Positions 1-7,250 of a stretch of 23,669 nucleotides of DNA are shown piece after piece. The DNA lies in the NCBI GenBank assembly GCA_900546325.1, contig URCR01000045.1, forward strand, positions 1-23,669. The letters run 5' to 3'. The DNA comes from an uncultured Lachnospiraceae bacterium. Lineage in GTDB: Bacteria > Bacillota > Clostridia > Lachnospirales > Lachnospiraceae. Made by a program: the position numbers and the translations under genes. The notes under the pieces were generated by a model that worked only from the letters and a program-made list of their open reading frames with translations, was not told where the DNA came from and made no database searches. Numbering within the stretch: position 1 is the first letter of the stretch; each line of letters starts with the position of its first letter.

Positions 1-277
<277 letters not shown>

Positions 278-283
278 CGTTTA

Positions 284-313
284 AGTATAGCATAGCAAAT
301 CCCTTGATTGCAA
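284..313 (-). promoter_or_regulatory. Promoter of rpsB (sigma-A type)
   Basis: On the minus strand a -35 element TTGCAA (308-313) is separated by 18 bp from TATACT (284-289). A TG dinucleotide one base before the -10 makes it an extended -10. Transcription would start near 277, leaving a leader of about 200 nt before the rpsB ATG. The motifs are read directly from sequence and the assignment to rpsB follows from orientation. Confidence 0.65.
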
Positions 314-349
314 GTACTTTATCATACTTTTTTACAGTTTTCGCATTTT

Positions 350-865
350 CTATGACTGTGTTGTGCTTCCGAATCCACCGTTTCTCACACTTGTCACATC
401 ATCATCGACTGTGATTCCGTACTCCACGAAGATTCCCTGCATAAATCCCGTTCCTTCCGGAATCTCAACGGTTTTATTTTCGTTTGTATCATTCGTGATT
501 TTTGAGAAAATATGCCCCTCATTATCGGAATAGAAATAGTCGCTGTCGATAATGCCGACAGTATTATTTAACTGCAGGCGGTATTTGAATCCAAGCCCGC
601 TTCTCGGGTAACATTTTAACACCCAGTTTTCTTCCATCTCCACACGGATTCCCGTAGGAACTTTCACCGTTTCCCCCGGTTTGAGCGTCAGCGTCACAGG
701 CGCATAGAAATCATATCCTGCCGATCCCGAAGTGGCACGCTTCGGAAGTTTGATGCGATCATAAATTCCCTTGATTTCTTCTGCGTTTGTATCACCGAAA
801 GTGTCGATCCATCCTTCCATAAACTGCTCGTAACTTACTTTTTGAAATTTTGCAATTCGTCTCAT
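350..865 (-). CDS. dut: dUTP diphosphatase (trimeric dUTPase)
   Basis: This 171-residue cytosolic enzyme hydrolyses dUTP to dUMP and pyrophosphate, keeping uracil out of DNA and supplying the dTMP precursor. All five motifs of the homotrimeric family are present: SAGYDFYAP (48-56), PRSGLGFKY (87-95), GIIDSDYF (104-111, catalytic Asp), GTGFMQGIF (138-146) and the C-terminal arm RNGGFGSTTQS (161-171) that closes over the active site. It carries about 35 extra N-terminal residues before the conserved core, and is longer than the usual ~145-150. The start is supported by GGGAG 7 nt upstream of the ATG. It lies downstream of nrdDG in the same orientation, so dNTP synthesis and dUTP removal are neighbours. 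Function is well supported; the symbol follows family practice. Confidence 0.93.
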   Translation of the reverse strand: MRRIAKFQKVSYEQFMEGWIDTFGDTNAEEIKGIYDRIKLPKRATSGSAGYDFYAPVTLTLKPGETVKVPTGIRVEMEENWVLKCYPRSGLGFKYRLQLNNTVGIIDSDYFYSDNEGHIFSKITNDTNENKTVEIPEGTGFMQGIFVEYGITVDDDVTSVRNGGFGSTTQS

Positions 866-900
866 TTTATTTCTCCCATTTTATCTTTTCTATCGTTTTT

Positions 901-928
901 ATTGTACTTTATTTCCCCTGCCTATAAA
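901..928 (-). promoter_or_regulatory. Possible promoter of the dUTPase gene
   Basis: On the minus strand TTTATA (923-928) lies 16 bp before TACAAT (901-906), about 35 nt upstream of the dUTPase ATG. The -10 is good and the -35 and spacing are mediocre. Read-through from nrdG is an alternative source of transcript. Confidence 0.35.
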
Positions 929-932
929 CAGA

Positions 933-974
933 TAGCCGGTTCCTCATGCTGAAAACCACAAGGAGTCCCGGCTA
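933..974 (-). terminator. Hairpin after nrdDG, possible terminator
   Basis: TAGCCGG (933-939) pairs with CCGGCTA (968-974). An inner stem TCCTCATG/CACAAGGA is formed with G-U pairs and an 8-nt loop. It lies about 65 nt after the nrdG stop, but the tract that follows on the minus strand (TCTGTTTAT) is only weakly U-rich, so termination may be partial. The 866-1040 gap otherwise holds a 9-bp direct repeat TTCCTGCCG (about 999-1007 and 1019-1027) and nothing else recognisable. Confidence 0.4.
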
Positions 975-1040
975 ATTTATCATTTCTTTTACAAGCCTTC
1001 CTGCCGAAGAAGCTTAGATTCCTGCCGGCAAAACTAAATT

Positions 1041-1532
1041 TTAAGACTCGTGCAGGATTACTTTCTCTTTGCGGATGGATTCCTGGACATCGATGACTCT
1101 CTGATTTGCGCTTCCCTTCCAGTGAAGACTTGCATCTTTTTTATCACACTCGAATTCGCCATCCACAAGCACATCGAGATATTTCACGATCTCTGTATTC
1201 TTAATTTCCTCCCAGAGAGATCCCGTGTAGAGCCAGATCGTCTTTTGCGGAAATTTCTCCCGGATTTCTTTTGCCAGCTCCTTGACGTCATAAGCATTTC
1301 TGACGTGAAGCGGATCTCCTCCGCTGAATGTAATTCCATTGATATAATCTTTGGAAAGTTCTGTGAAAATTTCTTCTTTTGCTGCCTGGTCAAAATCCAA
1401 CCCTCCGTTTGGATCCCATGTGATCGGATTGTGACAATCTTTGCAGCAGTGGGAGCATCCTGCCACCCACAGTACCACGCGAAGACCGTCCCCGTTTAGC
1501 ATATCATCTTTTGTAATATTGTGGTATCGCAT
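1041..1532 (-). CDS. nrdG: Anaerobic ribonucleoside-triphosphate reductase activating protein (radical SAM)
   Basis: This 163-residue radical-SAM activase uses S-adenosylmethionine and a [4Fe-4S] cluster to create the glycyl radical on NrdD. The cluster ligands are the CX3CX2C cysteines at 26, 30 and 33 (CSHCCKDC), and the SAM-binding GGDP motif is at 71-74 (FSGGDPL). Length is typical of NrdG. The chosen ATG at 1532 begins 1 nt after the nrdD stop and has AGGAAG about 9 nt upstream inside the nrdD 3' end; an upstream in-frame ATG at 1574 would overlap nrdD needlessly. The near-abutting arrangement implies translational coupling with nrdD, its direct substrate. Family assignment is certain; regulation is presumably shared with nrdD through the NrdR-like boxes. 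Confidence 0.96.
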   Translation of the reverse strand: MRYHNITKDDMLNGDGLRVVLWVAGCSHCCKDCHNPITWDPNGGLDFDQAAKEEIFTELSKDYINGITFSGGDPLHVRNAYDVKELAKEIREKFPQKTIWLYTGSLWEEIKNTEIVKYLDVLVDGEFECDKKDASLHWKGSANQRVIDVQESIRKEKVILHES

Positions 1533-1533
1533 C

Positions 1534-3654
1534 TTACATACTCTTCCTTTCTGCGATCTCCGCCATCTTTGCATCGTTCAGACGCGTATCTCCTTTGACT
1601 CTCGAATAAGAAAGATATCCATTCATCCGATCGATCTTCGTCAGATTTTTGCTTCCGCATACCGGGCAGACATCCATCGCAAGCTCTTCGTGTCCGCAGT
1701 CGTCACAGTATGCCAGTGATAAATTGACTCCCTCATAGAGCCCCATATCCATCGCACGGCGCACGAGCGCTTTGATTGCTTCTTTATTATAATTGATCGG
1801 ATATTTCACATACTGGATCTTGCCTCCGTTGCTGAGCTCCCAGAAACGGTATTCGAGGTCCTGCTTTTCGATTGGTGTGATATCCTCTGTCACATGACAG
1901 TGGAATCCGTTGCTGACATACTCGCGGTCAGATACATTTTCTACGATTCCGTATTTCTTGCGGAACTGCTTTACCTGAAGACCACAGAGATTTTCTGCCG
2001 GTGTCGCATAGATTGCATACAGATGTCCGTCTTCTTCTTTAAATTCGTTGACACGCTTGTTGATGTACTCTAATACTTCCAGTGCGAATGTGCCGTCCTC
2101 TACAAGTGATTTTTTATTATGAAGCTGCTGAAGCTCATTGAATGCTGTGATTCCAAAGGAAGCTGTCGCTGACTTTAAGAGTGGCTTGATCTTGTCGTGC
2201 AGTCCAAGCTTTCCACCGTAAAATCCACCTTCGCAGTATGCGAGCGGATTCGTCGATGCTTTCATCTCACCAAGATACTCATAAGTACGGATATGAAGCT
2301 TCCGAATCAGGTTCAGGTAATAATCAAGTACTTCATAGAAATCTTTGTTCTCCTGTTTTGCCTTTGCATAGATCATCGGCAGATGAAGGCTTACCGCACC
2401 GATGTTAAATCTTCCTACAAATACCGGTGTATCTGTCTCGTCTTTCGGGTACATACCGCCCTTTTCATACCATGGGGATAAGAATGCACGGCATCCCATC
2501 GGGCTGATGATCTTGCCATACTGCTTGTACATGCTTGCGATATAGCCTTTTCCGGTCAGGCTTAACCAATCCGGATACATCGTCTTTCTTGAGCATTCGA
2601 TTCCTGCTTCAAATACATCTTCCAGTTCTTTTCCCGGCCCGTGAAGGTTCTCGTCATAGAGGAATACGATTTTCGGGAACAATACCGGCTTTTTATGACC
2701 TTCTTTTCCCTGTCCGCTCATTCTGACTTTCAACATTGTGATCGTGACAAGCTTCGCAAAACGGCTTCTTCCGGTTCCTGCTGTCACTGTGATAAACGGA
2801 TAATCTCCTCTGCTGGAAGATACGGAGTTAAATTTGTACTCCCATCCCTGGAATCCCTGTTCCATCTCTTTTTCCAGATCTTTCCATGCGACCTCTTCTG
2901 CCTTCTCGCGGTCGATTCCAAGCCCCAGATATTTCTCCACATGGTTATGGAATGATTTTTCTGCAAACGGCTCTAAGATATCATCTACACTCGGCACAGT
3001 AAATCCACCGTACTGCTGGCTTGCCGCACTTAAAACAATATCTCCGATCACATCGAATGCCGTATCCAGTGTCTTCGGCTCGTTGTACCAGAGATTTCCC
3101 ATCTCAAATCCACCGGTCAGCACGTTCTTTACATCGAAGAGACAGCAGTTCATTGTATCGCGTCTCGCGGACATATCGTGGATATAGATGTATCCGTCTC
3201 TGCATGCCTGAATCTCCTCTGTTGTCAGGAAAAACTTCTTATAAAGTTCCTTATTCAGTTCGTTGAAAATCAGACTGCGCTTTGTAGATACGAGCGCACT
3301 GTCTGTATTGCTGTTCTCCTTGTCACCGATGTACATAATTGACTGGCTCTTTTTGTACACCTCGTCAAGCATCTGTACAAAGTCCTGCTTATAGTTGCGG
3401 TAATCACGATAGCTCTTTGCCACAAGCGGATTTACTTTTTCCAGTGCACCTTCTACGATGTTGTGCATCTCGGCAATCCGGACTTCTTCCACTCCCATAT
3501 CTCTTACTTTCTCTTCCACAAATTTACAGATAAATTCAAGCTCTGCATCTGTAAATTGGATCAATGCACGATAAGCTGATTTATTGACTGCGACTACTAC
3601 TTTCTGTACATTAAATTCTTCTGAAGTCCCGTCTTTCTTGATTACTTTCACCAT
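1534..3654 (-). CDS. nrdD: Anaerobic (class III) ribonucleoside-triphosphate reductase
   Basis: This 706-residue glycyl-radical enzyme reduces ribonucleoside triphosphates to dNTPs without oxygen. Residues 1-90 form an ATP-cone allosteric domain beginning VKVIKKDGT. The catalytic barrel follows, with paired Cys170-Cys171 in MNCCLFD near the expected thiyl-radical position. The C-terminus carries a zinc site of two CxxC pairs (650/653 and 663/666) and then the radical glycine, Gly679, in RMNGYLSYSR. The start at 3654 was chosen because the ATP cone begins there and AAAGGAAG lies about 10 nt upstream. The same frame stays open further upstream to 3894, but that part is not NrdD-like and crosses the neighbouring operon's terminator. 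It is co-transcribed with nrdG under a strong promoter with tandem NrdR-like boxes. Confidence 0.97.
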   Translation of the reverse strand: MVKVIKKDGTSEEFNVQKVVVAVNKSAYRALIQFTDAELEFICKFVEEKVRDMGVEEVRIAEMHNIVEGALEKVNPLVAKSYRDYRNYKQDFVQMLDEVYKKSQSIMYIGDKENSNTDSALVSTKRSLIFNELNKELYKKFFLTTEEIQACRDGYIYIHDMSARRDTMNCCLFDVKNVLTGGFEMGNLWYNEPKTLDTAFDVIGDIVLSAASQQYGGFTVPSVDDILEPFAEKSFHNHVEKYLGLGIDREKAEEVAWKDLEKEMEQGFQGWEYKFNSVSSSRGDYPFITVTAGTGRSRFAKLVTITMLKVRMSGQGKEGHKKPVLFPKIVFLYDENLHGPGKELEDVFEAGIECSRKTMYPDWLSLTGKGYIASMYKQYGKIISPMGCRAFLSPWYEKGGMYPKDETDTPVFVGRFNIGAVSLHLPMIYAKAKQENKDFYEVLDYYLNLIRKLHIRTYEYLGEMKASTNPLAYCEGGFYGGKLGLHDKIKPLLKSATASFGITAFNELQQLHNKKSLVEDGTFALEVLEYINKRVNEFKEEDGHLYAIYATPAENLCGLQVKQFRKKYGIVENVSDREYVSNGFHCHVTEDITPIEKQDLEYRFWELSNGGKIQYVKYPINYNKEAIKALVRRAMDMGLYEGVNLSLAYCDDCGHEELAMDVCPVCGSKNLTKIDRMNGYLSYSRVKGDTRLNDAKMAEIAERKSM

Positions 3655-3683
3655 ACTACACTTGCTTCCTTTCCCCTTTATTT

Positions 3684-3731
3684 CATCTATATTTAGTGTT
3701 TTATTATCTTTCAGCAAACTAGATAATGTGT
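3684..3731 (-). promoter_or_regulatory. Tandem NrdR-box-like operators upstream of nrdD
   Basis: Two 16-mers occur in the nrdD leader. On the minus strand they read ACACATTATCTAGTTT (3716-3731) and ACACTAAATATAGATG (3684-3699). Both resemble the known NrdR consensus ACACWATATATWGTGT with about three mismatches each. Their start-to-start distance is exactly 32 bp, three helical turns, which is the classic spacing for cooperative NrdR binding. The distal box begins only a few bases after the predicted transcription start. Sequence and spacing are observed; NrdR binding is inferred. Confidence 0.72.
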
Positions 3732-3742
3732 CTGCACGAACA

Positions 3743-3771
3743 ATATTACCACTTCCTGCAAGTACCGTCAA
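3743..3771 (-). promoter_or_regulatory. nrdDG promoter
   Basis: On the minus strand TTGACG (3766-3771) and TAATAT (3743-3748) are separated by exactly 17 bp. Transcription should start near 3736, just ahead of the NrdR-like boxes, so a bound repressor would block initiation or early elongation. Confidence 0.75.
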
Positions 3772-3830
3772 CAAGAACCGCCCGAAAATATTATACAAAA
3801 ATCCGCGTTTCGCTTCTTCTAAATTTTGTG

Positions 3831-3863
3831 AAAAAATAAGGATGGACATTGCTGCTCCATCCT
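3831..3863 (-). terminator. Rho-independent terminator of the TrpXYZ-type ABC operon
   Basis: On the minus strand AGGATGGA (3856-3863) pairs with TCCATCCT (3839-3846) around a 9-nt loop, followed by a T-rich run (TATTTTTT). It starts 18 nt after the ATPase stop codon. It separates this operon from nrdDG. Confidence 0.85.
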
Positions 3864-3881
3864 CATTTTCTCTGTTCTGTT

Positions 3882-4655
3882 TTAGTTGCCGCACTCGATG
3901 CTGATCTCATTAAACAGCTTTAAAATCTCATCCACACTCGTCTGCTGCTTTGTTTTTCCCGACCGGTCCAGTATGACTCCACCCTGATGCATCATCAAAA
4001 GCCGGTTCCCATACTCTGCGGCATAGCGAAGATTGTGTGTCACCATGATCGCTGTCAATTGTTTCTTTTTCACAATTTCATCCGTCAGTTCCATGATACG
4101 CTCTGCCGTCTTCGGATCCAGCGCCGCCGTATGTTCATCGAGGATCAGAAGTTCCACCGGTGTCATCGTAGCCATCAGAAGAGCCATCGCCTGTCTTTGT
4201 CCGCCGGACAATGCCCCCACTTTTGTCTCTAACTTTTCTTCCAGACCAAGTCTTAAGGAAGATAATAATTCCCGGTAATAGGAAATCCGTTTTTTGGTGA
4301 TTCCTCTTGTAAATCCATAGTATTTTCCTTTGTGGTCCGCGATCGCCATATTCTCAAGAATTGTCATCCCCGGACAAGTGCCAAGCGCAGGGTTCTGATA
4401 CACCCTTCCGATCTTCTGGTTTCGCCTGTATTCCTTTTCCTTTGTGATATCTTTCCCGTTCATGCAGATCTGCCCTGCTTCCGGCAGGATACTGCCGCAG
4501 ATCAGATTTAACAGAGACGTTTTTCCTGATCCATTACTTCCGATCACGGAGACAAACTCCCCCCGCTCTACTTTCATCCCAAAGTCTTCGAACAGACACA
4601 TTTCATGGACAGTCCCCGGATTGTAGTATTTATAAATATGATTCAGTTCCAGCAT
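3882..4655 (-). CDS. trpZ: ABC transporter ATP-binding protein, TrpXYZ type (probable tryptophan uptake)
   Basis: This 257-residue cytoplasmic ATPase powers the importer made with the next two genes upstream. Visible motifs are Walker A GSNGSGKTS (39-47), Q-loop VYQNPA (about 85-90), signature LSGGQ (149-153), Walker B LLILDEHTAALD (169-180, with His in place of the common Pro) and the H-loop His207. The LDEHTAALDP form is common in the ATPases paired with ABC_sub_bind-type lipoproteins. The gene overlaps the permease by 26 bp, indicating translational coupling, and is the last gene before a strong terminator. Substrate assignment rests on the upstream Trp T-box rather than on the ATPase itself. 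The symbol follows the streptococcal trpXYZ naming and is tentative. Confidence 0.85.
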   Translation of the reverse strand: MLELNHIYKYYNPGTVHEMCLFEDFGMKVERGEFVSVIGSNGSGKTSLLNLICGSILPEAGQICMNGKDITKEKEYRRNQKIGRVYQNPALGTCPGMTILENMAIADHKGKYYGFTRGITKKRISYYRELLSSLRLGLEEKLETKVGALSGGQRQAMALLMATMTPVELLILDEHTAALDPKTAERIMELTDEIVKKKQLTAIMVTHNLRYAAEYGNRLLMMHQGGVILDRSGKTKQQTSVDEILKLFNEISIECGN

Positions 4656-5529
4656 TTCCCTTCACCTTCCTTTTCCTCTCCGTACTGATCAGCAGAATCA
4701 CAAGAAACAGCACTGCTGTGATCAGTTTCATATCTCTTGGTTCAAAGTTTTTAATCGCAATACCGACACACAACTTGTAAATCACCGCCCCGGCAAAGAC
4801 AGCGGTTGTTGTCTTAAAAAAAGGAAGCTTCCGAAACAGACTCGTCCCGATGATCACACTTGCAAGTCCGATCACCATCGCTCCGGTTCCCATGGAAATT
4901 TCAAAAACTCTCTCCTCCTGACAGAATACGCATCCCGCAAGCGCCACAAGCCCATTGGCAATCGCAAGCCCGATGATTTTCACATTTCCTGCATCTTTTG
5001 CGAGAGAGGTGACTAACTTGTCGTTGTCACCTGCCGCCCGCAGAAGAAACCCTGACTTTGTGCCCAAATAAAGATCCAGCAATAATTTTGCCCCAAGTGC
5101 AATGACAAAGATCAGCCCCAGTGTGGCATAGCTTTTCCATGCCCCCGGAAACACCCTGCTGACCAGATCATTTTTAAAAATGGTTTCCTGCGAAAACAGC
5201 GGTACATTTGCAGTCCCGGCAATCCGCAGATTCACTGTCCACAGCGCTGTCATCATAATGATCCCAGCCAGAAGATCTCTGACCTTTCCTTTCACATGAA
5301 TCAATCCGGTAATCGTCCCTGCCATCGCTCCTGCCAGAAATGCCGCAAACAGCGACAGAAACGGGGACATCCCCCTTGTGATCAGCGCAGCCCCTACCGC
5401 TCCGCCGAGCGGGAAACTTCCATCTACGGTCAGATCTGGAAAATCTAGTATTTTATAAGTAATATACACACCCAGAGCAAGTATCCCGTAGATCAGTCCC
5501 TGCTCCATTGTTGTTATGATCAAATTCAT
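4630..5529 (-). CDS. trpY: ABC transporter permease, LivH/BPD_transp_2-like (probable tryptophan uptake)
   Basis: A 299-residue integral membrane protein with about eight to ten hydrophobic segments. The N-terminal stretch ILALGVYITYKILDFPDLTV is typical of the branched-chain amino-acid permease superfamily used with ABC_sub_bind lipoproteins. It would form the membrane channel as a homodimer. The start at 5529 is supported by AGGAAGG about 7 nt upstream; the alternative Met8 has no ribosome site. It lies 65 nt after the binding-protein gene and overlaps the ATPase start, as expected for a binding protein-permease-ATPase operon. As with its partners, tryptophan specificity is inferred from the T-box specifier. 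Confidence 0.85.
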   Translation of the reverse strand: MNLIITTMEQGLIYGILALGVYITYKILDFPDLTVDGSFPLGGAVGAALITRGMSPFLSLFAAFLAGAMAGTITGLIHVKGKVRDLLAGIIMMTALWTVNLRIAGTANVPLFSQETIFKNDLVSRVFPGAWKSYATLGLIFVIALGAKLLLDLYLGTKSGFLLRAAGDNDKLVTSLAKDAGNVKIIGLAIANGLVALAGCVFCQEERVFEISMGTGAMVIGLASVIIGTSLFRKLPFFKTTTAVFAGAVIYKLCVGIAIKNFEPRDMKLITAVLFLVILLISTERKRKVKGNAGTESYL

Positions 5530-5594
5530 TTTCCTGCCTTCCTTCCCTCATTTTCCTTGTTTACAGCTCTTATCACATTCTGTGTCCCTCTTGC

Positions 5595-6632
5595 TTACTC
5601 TTCCATTTGATCAAATGTACCTGCAGCGCTTTTGAGCAGATCCTCTCCAAACGAAATGCCAAGTCGTTCTGCCACTGCGGTATTCAGATAGAGGTTCCCT
5701 CCTGAAATCTCTTCATACTCCATTTCGGATGCTTTTACCTCTCCCTTCAGTACCTTTGCTGCCATTTTCCCGGTCTGCTTTCCAAGTTCCACATAGTCAA
5801 GCCCTTCTGCCGCCAGACATCCAAGCTTCACCTGCTCTACCTCACTTCCAAAGACCGGAATCTCTGCTTCTTTTGCCCGTTCCAGAATGGTCGGAAGCGA
5901 ATTGACTACCGTGTTATCTGTCAGATTTGTCAGACAATCCACCTTTCCGACCAGTTCTTCTGCCGCCATCGCTATTTCCGATGTGTTGCTGACACCTGCT
6001 GTTACAATCTCAAATCCATATTCTTTTGCATAGTTTTCATACGTTTCAATTGCAGACAGGGAGTTCACTTCGCTTGTCGTATAGAGAATCCCGATTTTCT
6101 CTGCATCCGGCAGAATCCGGCGAATCATCTCAAGTTGCTCCTTGATCGGGAGTCTGTCACTCGTTCCGGTCACTTCCCCTACCGGTTTTTTATCTTTTCC
6201 TGCCAGTTCTGCCGTTTCCGGATCCGTCACCGCCGTATAGATGACCGGAATCTCTGTATCCATCGCCGCATTAAACGCAGCCTGTGCACTTGGGGTTGCG
6301 ATCGCACAGATCAGGTCCATCTGATCTGACACAAACCGATCCGCGATCTGGCTTGCAGTACCCATATCTGCTGCTGCATTTTTCACTTCTATTTTCAGGT
6401 TTTTTCCTTCCTCCAGCCCTTCTTCTTTTAAGCCTTCCACAAATCCTTCCCTGCAGTTATCAAGAGATCCATGCTCTGCAAACTGAGAGATACCGATATG
6501 GTAAATTTTCTCTCCATTCTCTGCATTCTTTACTTCCTGCTGACCTCCACATCCTGCAGCAACTGTGATTGCCATCGCAGCCGCCAGACTTCCTGCCAGT
6601 TTTCCTACCTTTTTACTCATTCTTCTCATCAT
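5595..6632 (-). CDS. trpX: ABC transporter substrate-binding lipoprotein, ABC_sub_bind family (probable tryptophan)
   Basis: A 345-residue extracytoplasmic binding protein. It begins with a charged, then hydrophobic, signal peptide ending in lipobox AAGC, with Cys28 the lipidated residue, and is followed by a Gly/Gln-rich linker. The body has two Rossmann-like lobes of the ABC_sub_bind (TrpX) family, with segments such as IYHIGISQFAEHGSLDNC and IPVIYTAVTDPETA. The tandem ATGATG start at 6632 has AAAGGAG about 9 nt upstream. First gene of the operon, it is preceded by 236 nt to the T-box terminator, an unusually long gap occupied by a palindromic element. Comparative genomics in Firmicutes has linked this family to tryptophan; the UGG specifier upstream agrees. 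Confidence 0.87.
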   Translation of the reverse strand: MMRRMSKKVGKLAGSLAAAMAITVAAGCGGQQEVKNAENGEKIYHIGISQFAEHGSLDNCREGFVEGLKEEGLEEGKNLKIEVKNAAADMGTASQIADRFVSDQMDLICAIATPSAQAAFNAAMDTEIPVIYTAVTDPETAELAGKDKKPVGEVTGTSDRLPIKEQLEMIRRILPDAEKIGILYTTSEVNSLSAIETYENYAKEYGFEIVTAGVSNTSEIAMAAEELVGKVDCLTNLTDNTVVNSLPTILERAKEAEIPVFGSEVEQVKLGCLAAEGLDYVELGKQTGKMAAKVLKGEVKASEMEYEEISGGNLYLNTAVAERLGISFGEDLLKSAAGTFDQMEE

Positions 6633-6717
6633 CTTTCTCTGCTCCTTTTCTTTTCAAAAATTATGTTGATATCCACTTGCCAGGCAGACAACTATGATGT
6701 TAGCAAAAATCAGACAG

Positions 6718-6856
6718 TTCGGATCGTGATTGCTTCGGATCGTGAGCACTTCGAGGCTTCGCCTCTCAGTCGCGGGCAGCCCGCGAATATTTTTCAAGGA
6801 ATGCTCTCTTTTGTGCGAGCACAACGAGCGCCTTCCTTGAAAAATGCTCACGATCC
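6718..6856. repeat. Nested palindromic element between the T-box terminator and trpX
   Basis: A 12-bp perfect inverted repeat, GGATCGTGAGCA (6737-6748) with TGCTCACGATCC (6845-6856), encloses three further hairpins. They are GAGGC/GCCTC (6753-6765, 3-nt loop), CGCGGG/CCCGCG (6771-6785, 3-nt loop), and a 13-bp stem ATTTTTCAAGGAA/TTCCTTGAAAAAT (6789-6801 and 6833-6845). The last encloses TTGTG/CACAA (6811-6824). One end carries a 12-bp direct repeat TTCGGATCGTGA (6718-6729 and 6734-6745). The result is a cruciform-like, multi-branched unit with no coding potential. It resembles a small non-autonomous or REP/MITE-type intergenic element, but no second copy is in the window, so its class is open. 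Confidence 0.65.
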
Positions 6857-6867
6857 TTGCCAACGCG

Positions 6868-6900
6868 AAAAAAACCGCCTCAAGCTTTTGCTTGAGACGG
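6868..6900 (-). terminator. T-box-controlled intrinsic terminator
   Basis: CCGTCTCAAG (6891-6900) and CTTGAGGCGG (6875-6884) form a 10-bp stem with one G-U pair and a 6-nt loop, followed by seven T residues (6868-6874) on the minus strand. It is the regulated attenuator of the leader. Confidence 0.92.
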
Positions 6901-7148
6901 TAATAATGGGTATTATTATCGCGGTACCACTCAAATTGACACGCACTGTCCTCTTTCTCATGTACTAACATACACTCCTGATTGATAACGGGTTCGGTTC
7001 CCGACGCACCATACTCTCATGCTGATTTCAGGTCGCCCTCGAAAGTCCATTCAATTATCAACTTCATATGGCAATCACACCGCCTGCCACTCTCTGGGAT
7101 GTCGTTTGATAACCTACTCCTCTTTCTCAACGGTTTCAAAAGTTATTT
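6868..7148 (-). ncRNA. T-box riboswitch with Trp (UGG) specifier
   Basis: The minus-strand leader contains the T-box core GAGTGGTACCGCG (6920-6932), which binds the tRNA acceptor end. The Stem I region includes an AGAGAG motif (about 7091-7096) and a TTATCAA/TTGATAA pairing. The specifier context is GAA-UGG-ACUUUCGAG, placing UGG (Trp) at 7047-7049. A Stem III-like CGTCGGG...CCCGTTATC block precedes the antiterminator. TTTGAG of the T-box side can pair with CTCAAG of the terminator 5' arm, giving mutually exclusive folds. Uncharged tRNA-Trp should therefore allow read-through into the ABC operon. The T-box call is certain; the specifier is strongly supported by its position and by the TrpX-family target. 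Confidence 0.93.
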
Positions 7149-7154
7149 TTTATT

Positions 7155-7183
7155 AATCTATTACAGAAACAAAGATTTGTCAA
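7155..7183 (-). promoter_or_regulatory. Promoter of the T-box leader / trpXYZ-type operon
   Basis: On the minus strand a perfect TTGACA (7178-7183) is followed after 17 bp by TAGATT (7155-7160). Transcription would begin near 7148. It lies between the HAD gene stop and the T-box, so the transporter has its own promoter. Confidence 0.75.
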
Positions 7184-7250
7184 TACTTTTCGATAATTTT
7201 ATATTATTATCTTTTGAAAAAGGATATTTGCCAGATACTTTCTGTCCGGA

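Noticed and set aside
1050..1499. Open frame on the plus strand across nrdG
   Set aside because: It is antisense to a gene with full radical-SAM motifs, has no ribosome site, and its product is unlike any family.
3655..3894. N-terminal extension of NrdD by 80 codons
   Set aside because: The extension would be translated from the terminator of the adjacent operon through the nrdDG promoter and NrdR-like boxes. The ATP cone starts at 3654 with a ribosome site.
6718..6856. CRISPR-like repeat array or phage attachment site
   Set aside because: There is only one composite palindrome, with no regularly spaced identical repeats and no integrase or cas genes nearby.
6471..6971. Overlapping open frames on both strands covering the trpX upstream region
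   Set aside because: They run across the palindromic element and the T-box terminator, lack ribosome sites, and read as low-complexity or structured non-coding DNA.
7184..7250. Terminator after the HAD gene
   Set aside because: Only a short interrupted pairing (CTTTT/AAAAG) without a T-run is visible, so read-through into the T-box leader cannot be excluded but a terminator is not supported.
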